From an uncultured Succinatimonas sp. (GTDB taxonomy: Bacteria > Pseudomonadota > Gammaproteobacteria > Enterobacterales > Succinivibrionaceae), in assembly GCA_937880335.1 (NCBI GenBank), contig CALFLJ010000055.1:1-8753 (forward strand): a DNA stretch of 8,753 nt, written 5' to 3'. A program made the translations under genes and the position numbers. Every line of letters begins with the position of its first letter. Position 1 is the first letter of the stretch. Below, piece after piece: positions 1-7,253 of the stretch. Under the pieces are notes generated by a model. The model searched no databases. It had not been told where the DNA came from and was given only the letters and a program-made list of their open reading frames with translations.

Positions 1-2442
1 ATTGTTTTCTGTCTTAGCTTAAGTACGTTAAGTATCTTGAGTTTGTTCATGCTATTGAGAAAAGTGCCTAATTTAAAAGTCAAGCATTTAAATGAACCGG
101 CATTTTGTGATCTTTTAGAGTATGCCACCCTTAAGGATGAATGTATTATTTTAAAAAATGGTTCGCTTTTACAGATTTATGAAATTTTTCCTGAGGACAA
201 TAATCTTAAAAACGAAGATGAACTTAACCATTTGCGCTCCTATATGGACAAGTGTCTTCTAAAACTTGACGGACACTGGAGCATAAACTGCGATGTTTTA
301 AGATTAAAATCAGAACACTACTATCCATTCTTTCAAGGACAGAATAAAGCCGCCTTATTTTTCGATAAGGAACGCATCAAAGCCTTCAAAAATAAACCTT
401 ATTACGAAAGCAAATTCTATTTAAGTCTTTGCTACACAGGTAAAAATCGCGCACAAAGAGCTGTAAGTTCACTTTTTTTAAAACAAATGGAAGCCTCTAT
501 TAGTAAAAAAGAGCTGACACTTAAGGTAATTTCTGATTTCCGCGCTCAGACAAAAGTCATAAGTGAAAGCTTAAAGGCGTGTTTTGATCTTAAACTGCTT
601 TCAGTAAAAAAAGACTTCTACCTTAATTCTCATGAAGCACTTTCTTTTATAAAGTACTGCATTTGTGGTAAAAAAACCCCCGTAGCTATTCCATATAACA
701 ATTGTTATCTAGACTGTCTTATTTCAAACGATGATTTCGTTTCAGGACTTACCCCTAAGATTGGAAATAAATATATAGCCTGTATTGCTATTGATGGGCT
801 GCCATCTGAATCAAAATTTTTAATTTTGGACAAACTTTCAACCTTAGATTATGAATATAGGTTTCATACTCGCTTTATATGTATGGATGCACTGGCCTCT
901 CGCTTTAGCCTTGAAAAATATAAAAGGCTATGGCAGCAAAAACGCAAGGGCATACTGGCGCAAATCTTCAATCAAAACAGCAGTGATTACAATGCCTTTG
1001 CGCAAGAGCAATTAGAAGATATAAATAAAGCACAAAAACTATTAGATGATGGCAGTGAGATTTTCGGTCGTTACACAGCTCTTATCTTAATTTTAGATGA
1101 GGATTTCAAAAATTTAGAGATAAAAGCGCTTAAAGCAGTGCATGCAATTGAATCCTTAGGTTTTGGAGCAAGAATTGAAACAGTAAATGCTAATGAGGCT
1201 TATTTAGGCTCTCTGCCTGGGCACAATTTTTATAATGTGAGACGCAACCTTATCTCATCTAAAATTTTATCCGATTTACTACCATTAAATGCCCCAAATC
1301 TTGGCGAAAAATACTCACCTAATCCCCTGTTTGGCACAAAAGCTTCAGCTCTTATGCAAAGCTATAGCCAAACTCTGGATCCTGTATTTATAAATCTGCA
1401 CGATAAAGACTTAGGTAATAGTTTAGTTGTAGGACCTCCTGGCACCGGTAAATCAGTACTATTAGGCCAAATAATGCTTAATCTCTTACGCTATAAGGAT
1501 ATGCAAATTTTCTGCTTTGATAAAGGTTACTCCTTTTATGGCTTAGGTAAAGCTTGTGAGGCTAATAATATAAACTTAAGTAAAAATTTATGCTTCTGTC
1601 CTTTGGAGTTTTTAGAAACCCAAGAAGACCTAAGCTTTGCTGAAGATTTTTTAGAGACTATTTTTACTTTAAATGAAATAGAACTTAATACAGAAAACAG
1701 AGTTGAAATCTCAGATGCATTAAAAATTCTGCAAACTAATTCAAAAGATAAAAGAACCATTACCGATTTCTCATTAATGCTTTCATCAAGAAGCTTAAAG
1801 GAAGCTCTTTTAGACTATAAAATCGGCCAGAAGGCAGGATTTTTTGACAGTGAAAGTAATATTGATTTAAACAATCCTTTTACAATTTTTGAATGTGCGG
1901 AAGTTTTTGAATACCCCAAACGCTTCTTAATTCCTCTTTTAAAACATATATTCAATTTAATTAAAAGAAAGTTTACAGGCAGTACCCCCGGGGCAATTGT
2001 CCTTGATGAGGCCTGGATTATGCTTAAACATAATTTATTTGCTAAAGAACTTTTAACATGGTTTAAAACCTTAAGAAAATCAAATGTCAGTGTCATATTA
2101 GCCACGCAGTCACTTTGCGATCTTGAAAAATCAGAGATCTTCGAAACTCTTTTAGACTGCGTTAAAACACGTTTTTTCCTACCTAATCCAGATGCCGTGT
2201 CAAAACCTTTAATCGAAGCCTACCTGCATTTTGGATTAAGAGAATCTGAAATTCTACGCATAAGCCAAGGAATTAAGAAGCGAGATCTATTTCTGCAAAA
2301 ACCAGATCTCTTCTTAAATATTCTAAATCTTATCGAAAATAAGGAACTGCGTTTACTTACGCAGGCGTCAGCTCAAAGTGTCCCTTATATCGATAAGCTT
2401 TTAGAAAAATATGGTCCAACCTTTTATAAGGAGGAGTTTTGA
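1..2442 (+). CDS. trbE: TrbE (VirB4-family conjugal transfer ATPase), 5' end probably just outside the window
   Basis: This is the ATPase that powers pilus assembly and substrate transfer in P-type conjugation systems, at the inner membrane. The frame is open to the left edge. Numbering residues from the TTG at 37, Walker A is GPPGTGKS at 466-473. Walker B is IVLDEAW, with D657 and E658. The downstream ATQS motif is at 689-692, followed by TRFFLPNP, and this whole block closely resembles TrbE. The N-terminal half is the CagE/TrbE/VirB domain, with NEPAFCDLLEYA near the start. In-frame starts are TTG 37 and ATG 49, but neither has a Shine-Dalgarno site. The codons from position 1 to about 57 encode a hydrophobic segment like the membrane anchor that begins many TrbE proteins, so I infer that the real start lies upstream. 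About 800 residues matches the family. It overlaps trbF by four bases (TTGA), which suggests translational coupling. Confidence 0.93.
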   Translation: MVFCLSLSTLSILSLFMLLRKVPNLKVKHLNEPAFCDLLEYATLKDECIILKNGSLLQIYEIFPEDNNLKNEDELNHLRSYMDKCLLKLDGHWSINCDVLRLKSEHYYPFFQGQNKAALFFDKERIKAFKNKPYYESKFYLSLCYTGKNRAQRAVSSLFLKQMEASISKKELTLKVISDFRAQTKVISESLKACFDLKLLSVKKDFYLNSHEALSFIKYCICGKKTPVAIPYNNCYLDCLISNDDFVSGLTPKIGNKYIACIAIDGLPSESKFLILDKLSTLDYEYRFHTRFICMDALASRFSLEKYKRLWQQKRKGILAQIFNQNSSDYNAFAQEQLEDINKAQKLLDDGSEIFGRYTALILILDEDFKNLEIKALKAVHAIESLGFGARIETVNANEAYLGSLPGHNFYNVRRNLISSKILSDLLPLNAPNLGEKYSPNPLFGTKASALMQSYSQTLDPVFINLHDKDLGNSLVVGPPGTGKSVLLGQIMLNLLRYKDMQIFCFDKGYSFYGLGKACEANNINLSKNLCFCPLEFLETQEDLSFAEDFLETIFTLNEIELNTENRVEISDALKILQTNSKDKRTITDFSLMLSSRSLKEALLDYKIGQKAGFFDSESNIDLNNPFTIFECAEVFEYPKRFLIPLLKHIFNLIKRKFTGSTPGAIVLDEAWIMLKHNLFAKELLTWFKTLRKSNVSVILATQSLCDLEKSEIFETLLDCVKTRFFLPNPDAVSKPLIEAYLHFGLRESEILRISQGIKKRDLFLQKPDLFLNILNLIENKELRLLTQASAQSVPYIDKLLEKYGPTFYKEEF
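2428..2441 (+). promoter_or_regulatory. Strong ribosome binding site and TTG start of trbF
   Basis: AAGGAGG at 2428-2434 lies inside the last codons of trbE, four bases before the TTG at 2439-2441. No ATG or GTG lies nearby in this frame, so the site supports the TTG start. It is the only canonical, normally spaced Shine-Dalgarno site among the Trb genes in the window. Confidence 0.75.
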
Positions 2443-3089
2443 TTAATTTAGTAAAAAAAGAACGCGGTCTTTATGGCGTAAATTTAGCTCTTAAGACTTT
2501 AAGAGGTGAACTTTTGCCCTATATTCTTGCGCTAGGAGGGCTTTCATTTGGTTTTTTAGGTATAGCTGCTTTTCTTTATGCAAAACTAAATTCAAATGTA
2601 ATTCCCTATATTGTAACTGTTGACAGGCAGGGGGTCATTTTAGATCAAGGTGAGCTTAAGGAGGCTTTAGGTATCCCGGAGGAAATTATAGCCGTTTCTT
2701 TATGTGATTTTATTGAACAGTTACGCACCGTAACAGAAGATAAAAAACTTCAATCCCAGCATATTGAAAATATCTATGCCCATCTTAAGGCCAACAGCCA
2801 GGCAAGTGCTGCTGTGAGTGCGTATTTTAAGCAAAATAATCCGTTAGAACATAACAAGAACGTCAGCATTCACATGAAAAACATCATTAGGGTTGCCCCC
2901 TATACATTCCAATTTGATTGGACAGAAGATAGATATGATAACGGTCAGGGACCTTTGCGATACAAAATGAGAGCTCTTGTAACTTATGAGCTTATTCAAA
3001 TAAAGCACCGTACCATTGACTCATTAAAACAAAATCCTTTAGGGATTTTTATAAATGAACTCAGTGTTTCAGAACGTATAAAAATCTAA
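2439..3089 (+). CDS. trbF: TrbF (VirB8-family inner-membrane T4SS component)
   Basis: TrbF/VirB8 is a bitopic inner-membrane protein whose periplasmic domain links the ATPases to the core complex. The 216 residues fit the family. A short basic cytoplasmic N-terminus is followed by one membrane segment at about residues 25-48, then a periplasmic NTF2-like domain. Family landmarks are TVDRQGVILDQG just after the membrane segment, the FDWTEDRYDNGQG region, and NPLGIFINELS close to the C-terminus, where TrbF proteins carry NPLGI-type motifs. The start is TTG, chosen because of the strong upstream AAGGAGG and the four-base overlap with trbE. It sits between trbE and trbG, as in RP4. An AT-rich hairpin with a T-run at 3031-3050 falls on this conserved coding motif and is probably incidental. 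Confidence 0.9.
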   Translation: MINLVKKERGLYGVNLALKTLRGELLPYILALGGLSFGFLGIAAFLYAKLNSNVIPYIVTVDRQGVILDQGELKEALGIPEEIIAVSLCDFIEQLRTVTEDKKLQSQHIENIYAHLKANSQASAAVSAYFKQNNPLEHNKNVSIHMKNIIRVAPYTFQFDWTEDRYDNGQGPLRYKMRALVTYELIQIKHRTIDSLKQNPLGIFINELSVSERIKI

Positions 3090-3109
3090 TCAAAAAAAAA
3101 TTGTCTCAT

Positions 3110-4015
3110 ATGAAAAAATTTATTTTTATTCTATTTTTTTTTACTAATTTAGCCTATGCAGATGCAGATCTTGATAACTATCTTGATGAAAGCATAGATA
3201 TAGATTTAGACAGATCTGAGGCGGCTACTTTAAATACTTTAAAACATATGCAAAAAAAGCGTTTACAAGGCTATGCCAGTGCCCCACATAAAGTCATATT
3301 TACCTTTGGACTTGATCAACCTACCATCGTATGTCGGGTTCTTGAGATCTGCGATATATCTCTTGAAGCTGGCGAAAAAATAAGAGATGTTTCCCTAGGT
3401 GACACAGCGCGCTGGGATATAGATACAGCCACCTCAGGACAAGGAGCAACTCTCACTGAGCATTTAGTAGTAAAGCCCTTTGATACAGGTCTTAATACCT
3501 CGATGATGGTAACTACCAACCGTCGAACCTACCATCTAAGACTTAAATCCTCAGCTAACGATTTTATGCCTGCTGTAAGTTTTAATTACCCGCAAAATCT
3601 AAAAGAGAAACTTAAAAAAGGGCCGTATGAACAATATTATGAAGATGAGGTTGATGATCTTAGTTATGCATCAGAGGAAAACTCTCACGAAAGTGATTAC
3701 AAGGTTCATATTACAAACCCACATAAGAATAAGGACAAATATGAGATTACAGGAGATATGATGATTTGTCCTAAAAAAGTCTGGAATGATGGGAAGCGCA
3801 CTTTCATAGATATACCAAAAAATAATTTAGGAAAACTACCTGTACTGCTTGCAGTTGAAAGTTCCAACTATATTTTTCAAGAGGATAAACTTCACGAATT
3901 GAATTACCGTATTTTAGGAAACACCTATGTTGTAGACGGAGTATTTGAACATGCAAGACTTATCTACGGCAGCGATGACAGGGAACTTACATCTGACATT
4001 GTTTTAAAAAGCTAA
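3110..4015 (+). CDS. trbG: TrbG (VirB9/CagX-family core-complex protein)
   Basis: TrbG/VirB9 is a periplasmic protein that forms the outer-membrane ring of the transfer channel together with TrbI. I start it at ATG 3110 because the next residues form a textbook Sec signal peptide (MKK, then a Phe/Ile-rich core), with predicted cleavage after AYA at residue 17. A TTG at 3101 would add three residues with no benefit. Neither start has a Shine-Dalgarno site; a run of nine A residues precedes them. The N-terminal VirB9 domain shows FTFGLDQPTIVCRVLEICDISLEAGE, here with GLDQPTIVCR as its core, then RWDI and TTNRRTYHLRL. The C-terminal domain shows WNDGKRTFIDIP and YRILGNTYVVDGVF. Between them is an acidic, low-complexity linker at about residues 165-205. 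RP4 has trbH (a VirB7-like lipoprotein) next; it is absent here. Confidence 0.92.
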   Translation: MKKFIFILFFFTNLAYADADLDNYLDESIDIDLDRSEAATLNTLKHMQKKRLQGYASAPHKVIFTFGLDQPTIVCRVLEICDISLEAGEKIRDVSLGDTARWDIDTATSGQGATLTEHLVVKPFDTGLNTSMMVTTNRRTYHLRLKSSANDFMPAVSFNYPQNLKEKLKKGPYEQYYEDEVDDLSYASEENSHESDYKVHITNPHKNKDKYEITGDMMICPKKVWNDGKRTFIDIPKNNLGKLPVLLAVESSNYIFQEDKLHELNYRILGNTYVVDGVFEHARLIYGSDDRELTSDIVLKS

Positions 4016-4071
4016 GGGAGTTTAAGTAAGGCTTTTTTTTTAAATTTTAGTCTTACGTTTTATTTATTATG
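4014..4071 (+). promoter_or_regulatory. Candidate hairpin-bridged ribosome binding site of trbI
   Basis: Only 53 non-coding bases separate trbG and trbI. The single Shine-Dalgarno-like string, AAGGGAG at 4014-4020, overlaps the trbG stop and is 48 bases before ATG 4069. The interval contains a stem of 4026-4033 (GTAAGGCT) with 4049-4056 (AGTCTTAC), eight pairs including one G-U. Two more A-T pairs (4024-4025 with 4058-4059) form if G4057 bulges out. Folding would cut the distance to 12-17 bases. The loop contains most of a run of nine T residues. A competing weak hairpin, AAAAAGC 4006-4012 with GCTTTTT 4031-4037, is also possible and could act as a leaky terminator. Both readings are inferences. 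Confidence 0.35.
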
Positions 4072-5325
4072 AGTAACAAAAATCAACGCCTTATCAAAGG
4101 ACGAGTTAATCCAAAAGCCTTAGCTTTTATCTTGCTTTTATCTTTGCTCGTGCTTTTAGGTGCTTTTTATATTAAATATTCGGAAAATCACGACCAAAAG
4201 ATTACAGAAAAATCTCAGAGTATTGATATACATGAACAGAAAAAATATGCCCAAAATGAGCTTAAAAATCTGCAGGAACTTTTAGAGGAGGATCTGCAGG
4301 AAAAACGAAATGGTACAGACATAAACGAAGATTACAAAGAAAAAGACGATAATCTAAGTTTTATGAGTGAAGAGGAAATAAAAGCTTACAAAGAGGTAAA
4401 AGCCTACGAGGATTCCATCTCTACAGAGGAGGATGAGTATCGCCGTTATAAGGAGCGCCTGCAAAAAGAGCCTGTTATTCAACATTTACAACAAAACTCA
4501 AATAAAACATATCAAAATCCCCATACTACTCGTACTTTGGAAAAAAACGACCACCTAAGAGAAATCTTAAACTCTAAAAGTAGAGTTAATTTAAGGATAA
4601 ACCCTGAAAAAAAAGACGAGCTTTTGGAAAAATCAGATTATAGGGAAGGTAATGTAAGACAATATAATCATCACACCCTTGAGAGCTATCAGGAGCTACT
4701 AAATCATGATGATGAATCTCAAGATAGAATGAGACAACCTAAAACCCCTTTTTGTATTCTCCAAGGATCAGTTATAAGAGCAGTTCTTATAAATGGTATA
4801 AACTCTGACCTTCCAGGACAAATCAGTGCACAGGTAAGCGAAGATGTCTTTGATACCCCTAAGGGACGATTTGTACTAATTCCCAGAGGCAGTCGCTTAA
4901 TAGGACAGTATGCATCTAATCCACACTACGGTCAGGAGCGAGTCTTTTTAGCTTTTAACAGACTTATATTTCCAAACGGTAAGTCTCTGCGCCTAAATGC
5001 AATGCCAGGACAAAGTGCGGATGGCTATTCAGGCTTTGATGCTCATACAGATAATCACTTCTTTAAACTTCTAAGTGGCTGCTTTATGTTATCTGCAATT
5101 TCAACTAGCAATTATAAAATGCAAAGAAATGATAATGATTTTATGAATACACAAGAGGCCATGAGTCTTTCTATTGCACAAAACCTAAATCAGGTTATGA
5201 CTAATATCGTGGAAAGAAATATGAATATCTCCCCTACCTTAAAAGTAAAACCTGGATTTCTTTTTAGTGTAGCTGTAACACAGGATCTGTATTTTGATGG
5301 TCCTTACCGTAGATCTAAAATTTAA
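4069..5325 (+). CDS. trbI: TrbI (VirB10-family core-complex protein)
   Basis: TrbI/VirB10 spans from the inner to the outer membrane and couples ATPase activity to opening of the channel. There is a short basic cytoplasmic tail, a membrane segment at about residues 17-35, a long periplasmic linker at about 40-215, and the C-terminal beta-barrel domain from about 229. The barrel carries hallmark strings: GSVIRAVLINGINSDLPGQ, GRFVLIPRGSRLIGQY, FNRLIFPNG and DNHFF, the last followed by the hydrophobic antenna-type helix FKLLSGCFMLSAIS. A total of 418 residues fits the family. The linker is unusual because it is dominated by Glu, Lys and Asp (probably helical) rather than the proline-rich linker typical of VirB10. 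An in-frame TAG at 4048-4050 rules out an upstream start, so ATG 4069 is the start. No Shine-Dalgarno site lies within normal range. Confidence 0.94.
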   Translation: MSNKNQRLIKGRVNPKALAFILLLSLLVLLGAFYIKYSENHDQKITEKSQSIDIHEQKKYAQNELKNLQELLEEDLQEKRNGTDINEDYKEKDDNLSFMSEEEIKAYKEVKAYEDSISTEEDEYRRYKERLQKEPVIQHLQQNSNKTYQNPHTTRTLEKNDHLREILNSKSRVNLRINPEKKDELLEKSDYREGNVRQYNHHTLESYQELLNHDDESQDRMRQPKTPFCILQGSVIRAVLINGINSDLPGQISAQVSEDVFDTPKGRFVLIPRGSRLIGQYASNPHYGQERVFLAFNRLIFPNGKSLRLNAMPGQSADGYSGFDAHTDNHFFKLLSGCFMLSAISTSNYKMQRNDNDFMNTQEAMSLSIAQNLNQVMTNIVERNMNISPTLKVKPGFLFSVAVTQDLYFDGPYRRSKI

Positions 5326-5345
5326 TAAAAATGTGAGTTATAAAT

Positions 5346-6107
5346 ATGAACTTAAATTTTGTTCGCTCAATAACATGTGTTTGTCTATGCTTTTGCTCTT
5401 TAAATGCTTTTGCTTCCGACAATTCAATTAAGCTTGAACAGATGTTAAGTGAGCTTAAAAGTAATACAGAAATTTTAAAAAACTGGTCATCTAAAAACGC
5501 CTTACAAACTAATAAACTTATTGAATTATCAAATCAAAGTACCAAAAGCTTAGATGACAATAGCCAAATGCCAAATCAGAAAAACTGGAATGAAATAGAG
5601 AGACTAAATAAAAAAAGCCTTATTTTAATTGAGGCCACATGTGACACTGCAAAAGGAATTGAAAATATAGGCAAAATGATTGAAACACAGGAACGAAACC
5701 GAGCTTGGAGAATTTGCCTTGAGGATGATGAATGTTCATTTAAAAAAGTAAATCACGCCTATAATCAAAAAACATTAGAGCTTGCACAAAACGCCCAGGA
5801 AAACAGCATTAAACTGCAAAATAATCTTCAGGAAGCCATAGAAAGCCTAAATCTATTTACCCTTGAGGCTCAGAACTCTAAAGGCCTTAACAGTAGTATC
5901 GACGCTCTTTCAAAGGTAAATTCAATGACAACAAACGTATTAATCTCACTTAATTCTCAAATCAGTAAGCTTTTGGAACTAAATGCAGAAGTTGTCAAAA
6001 AACAAAGCAATAAGGAAATTTCAGAAAATACCTCAGATCAAAATTATTTAAATATAAAGACCATATCATCAAAACACTTTTCCTTGGAACTAAATAATAA
6101 ATCCTAG
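5346..6107 (+). CDS. trbJ: TrbJ-like protein (VirB5 family, pilus-associated)
   Basis: VirB5/TrbJ proteins are secreted periplasmic proteins found at the pilus tip or needed for pilus assembly. The 253 residues begin with a Sec signal peptide whose core is Cys-rich, with likely cleavage after AFA at residue 23. The rest is almost entirely helical and rich in Leu, Asn, Lys and Ser. Near the C-terminus, SSIDALSKVNSMTTNVLISLNSQISKLLEL, anchored by its ALSKVNSMTTNVLISLNSQ part, resembles the final helix of TrbJ (family pattern Q-A-x-N-x-L-L-x-L-x-x-Q-L-x-x-L). Two cysteines, in RICLEDDEC, may form a disulphide. The assignment rests on this weak pattern plus position between trbI and trbL, as in RP4. 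ATG 5346 has a weak GTGAG eight bases upstream. It follows trbI by 20 bases. The 63-base gap to trbL has no trbK-like lipoprotein gene. Confidence 0.75.
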   Translation: MNLNFVRSITCVCLCFCSLNAFASDNSIKLEQMLSELKSNTEILKNWSSKNALQTNKLIELSNQSTKSLDDNSQMPNQKNWNEIERLNKKSLILIEATCDTAKGIENIGKMIETQERNRAWRICLEDDECSFKKVNHAYNQKTLELAQNAQENSIKLQNNLQEAIESLNLFTLEAQNSKGLNSSIDALSKVNSMTTNVLISLNSQISKLLELNAEVVKKQSNKEISENTSDQNYLNIKTISSKHFSLELNNKS

Positions 6108-6126
6108 TGAATTGAGATTATTGCTT

Positions 6127-6155
6127 AAAAAAAGCCCTCTCTTACTCAAGAGAGG
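6127..6155 (-). terminator. Intrinsic terminator shape on the minus strand, in the trbJ-trbL gap
   Basis: CCTCTCTT (6136-6143) and AAGAGAGG (6148-6155) form a perfect 8-bp stem with an ACTC loop. On the minus strand the stem is followed by GC and then seven T residues (complement of A 6127-6133), the classic rho-independent form. On the plus strand there is no U-tract; the hairpin simply lies 15 bases before the trbL ATG, and its 3' arm holds the only Shine-Dalgarno-like bases nearby (GAGAGG, 6150-6155). It could stop antisense transcription or dampen trbL translation. No minus-strand gene is visible that would need it. Confidence 0.55.
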
Positions 6156-6170
6156 TGTATTTAGATTGCT

Positions 6171-6587
6171 ATGAAAAGATTTTTTCTTATCTTGCTTATA
6201 ATGCTCCCTTTTTGTGTCATGGCTAAAACACCTGAATTTTATACCGATCTCTCAGGAGAAAATCTTCTAAATAACCTAGCCTACAGATTTTTAGCAGGAG
6301 CTTCTGTATATGCAACCCCGCTTTATCAGGCCGCATCTCGTCTTTTCTGGTTGCTCCTTGGTATTTCTATTGTGTCAATTGGGATAAATGTGATCCTAAA
6401 AAACGATGATCTTCCATCATTTTTGGCCATATTTGTAAAACTATGTATAAATACAGGAATATTTCTGTTTTTGCTAAATAACGGTAGTGCCATAGGAGTA
6501 AGTATTATTGACTCCTTTACCTCACTTACTAATACTGAAAAAGTCGGTCCATCTGAACTTTTAGATTTAGCTTACAATACATTTTAA
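6171..6587 (+). CDS. trbL: TrbL (VirB6 family), N-terminal fragment ended by an in-frame TAA
   Basis: TrbL/VirB6 is the polytopic inner-membrane channel protein. This piece of 138 residues has a signal-peptide-like start (MKR plus hydrophobic core, possible cleavage after VMA at residue 18). Two membrane segments follow, at about 57-77 and 83-104, before SLTNTEKVGPSELLDLAYNTF, of which SELLDLAYNTF aligns with the TrbL region just before its central membrane block. The TAA at 6585-6587 falls where TrbL homologues continue without break, and the frame stays open for another 165 codons. The family is usually well over 400 residues, so this piece alone could not be a complete channel. The upstream hairpin leaves no clear ribosome binding site. 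Either a recent nonsense mutation or a reinitiation/read-through arrangement is possible. Confidence 0.85.
   Translation: MKRFFLILLIMLPFCVMAKTPEFYTDLSGENLLNNLAYRFLAGASVYATPLYQAASRLFWLLLGISIVSIGINVILKNDDLPSFLAIFVKLCINTGIFLFLLNNGSAIGVSIIDSFTSLTNTEKVGPSELLDLAYNTF
6585..6587 (+). other. In-frame TAA stop splitting trbL
   Basis: Reading 6171-7082 in one frame gives TrbL on both sides of this codon (LAYNTF, stop, VLVKATQNQ). One substitution would restore a sense codon, for example CAA (Gln), AAA (Lys), GAA (Glu) or TTA (Leu). TAA also ends trbF, trbG and trbI, so an altered genetic code is not supported. A sequencing error cannot be excluded from one sequence. Confidence 0.85.
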
Positions 6588-7082
6588 GTGTTGGTAAAAG
6601 CCACACAAAATCAGGATACTTCCTTTATAGTGAGCATTCTTATGTATCTTTCAGCTTACATATACATAATATTGATGTTTTTAATTGTAATTAACTATAC
6701 AGTTACCTATGTAAGTGCTTATATTCTGTGTATTTTAGGTATGTTCTGTTTAGGCTTTGGTGCCTTTAACTTTACCCGTAATATTGCCATTGGTGTTTTA
6801 AGCCAAATCTTTTATTTTGCATTAAAACTAATGACGATAATTATGATCTGCAATACAGGATCTGATGTTTTAACCGAGATGAGCCAAATCATAGAAAAGT
6901 CACAAAGCATTGGTATTGCACAATTTAATACTTTAATTTTTACTTCTACCTTTATATTTATTCTGTGTCAAAAAATACCTCATCTTATAGGAAGTTTGGT
7001 TTTAAACGCAAAAAGTACAGACAGTAGCTTTTTAACAGATGCCTTTGCCTTAGGCAGTCTTGGAAAAAAAATACTAAAGTAA
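6588..7082 (+). CDS. trbL: TrbL (VirB6 family), C-terminal fragment
   Basis: This piece is in the same frame as the upstream fragment and starts at the GTG directly after its TAA. It carries the conserved hydrophobic core of TrbL: FIVSILMYLSAYIYIILMF, YVSAYILCILGMFCLGFGAF (compare the VSAW-LGFGG region of TrbL), a segment at LKLMTIIMICNTG, and a last one before KIPHLIGSLV, which matches the NKVPPLIAG-like site of the family. There is no Shine-Dalgarno site before GTG 6588. If it is made at all, the route would be reinitiation by ribosomes stopping at the abutting TAA, or read-through. The protein ends soon after the last membrane block and lacks the long Gly/Ala-rich soluble tail seen in many TrbL proteins. 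It is probably part of a broken gene; the second half shows no further frameshifts or stops. Confidence 0.8.
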   Translation: MLVKATQNQDTSFIVSILMYLSAYIYIILMFLIVINYTVTYVSAYILCILGMFCLGFGAFNFTRNIAIGVLSQIFYFALKLMTIIMICNTGSDVLTEMSQIIEKSQSIGIAQFNTLIFTSTFIFILCQKIPHLIGSLVLNAKSTDSSFLTDAFALGSLGKKILK

Positions 7083-7189
7083 AAAAATGTCACTAAAATA
7101 AATACTTTACAAAAATTTTCATGTTGAAACTAAATTAGAGTAAATACGCTACAATGAAAAAGTTAATTCTTTATTTCGACGAGCATGTA

Positions 7190-7220
7190 TTGAAGTTTTT
7201 ACCCTAAAATTAAGTAAAAT
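7190..7220 (+). promoter_or_regulatory. Possible promoter for the RibD-C-like gene
   Basis: A TTGAAG (7190-7195) and a TAAAAT (7215-7220) resemble sigma70 elements, but the spacing of 19 is long. The -10 lies in TTAAGTAAAAT, the same 11 bases as in the tRNA-Ser promoter region. A transcript from here would start near 7227 and carry the AGGAGG and hairpin. A second pair, TTGAAA 7124-7129 and TACAAT 7150-7155, is spaced by 20 and is less likely. Confidence 0.3.
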
Positions 7221-7253
7221 TCCTTTTTATCTAAAGATACTCTAACTAAGCAC

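Noticed and set aside
3031..3050. Hairpin AAAATCC/GGATTTT followed by a T-run, terminator-like, inside the end of trbF.
   Set aside because: It encodes the conserved NPLGIFI motif of TrbF, has only two G-C pairs, and lies mid-operon. Chance pairing in AT-rich code is enough to explain it.
6585..6587. Alternative genetic code reading TAA as an amino acid.
   Set aside because: trbF, trbG and trbI end properly at TAA codons at the expected family lengths.
7076..7108. AAAGTA/TACTTT inverted repeat after trbL as an operon terminator.
   Set aside because: There are six pairs with a single G-C, a loop of over 20 bases and no T-run following, so it is too weak to call.
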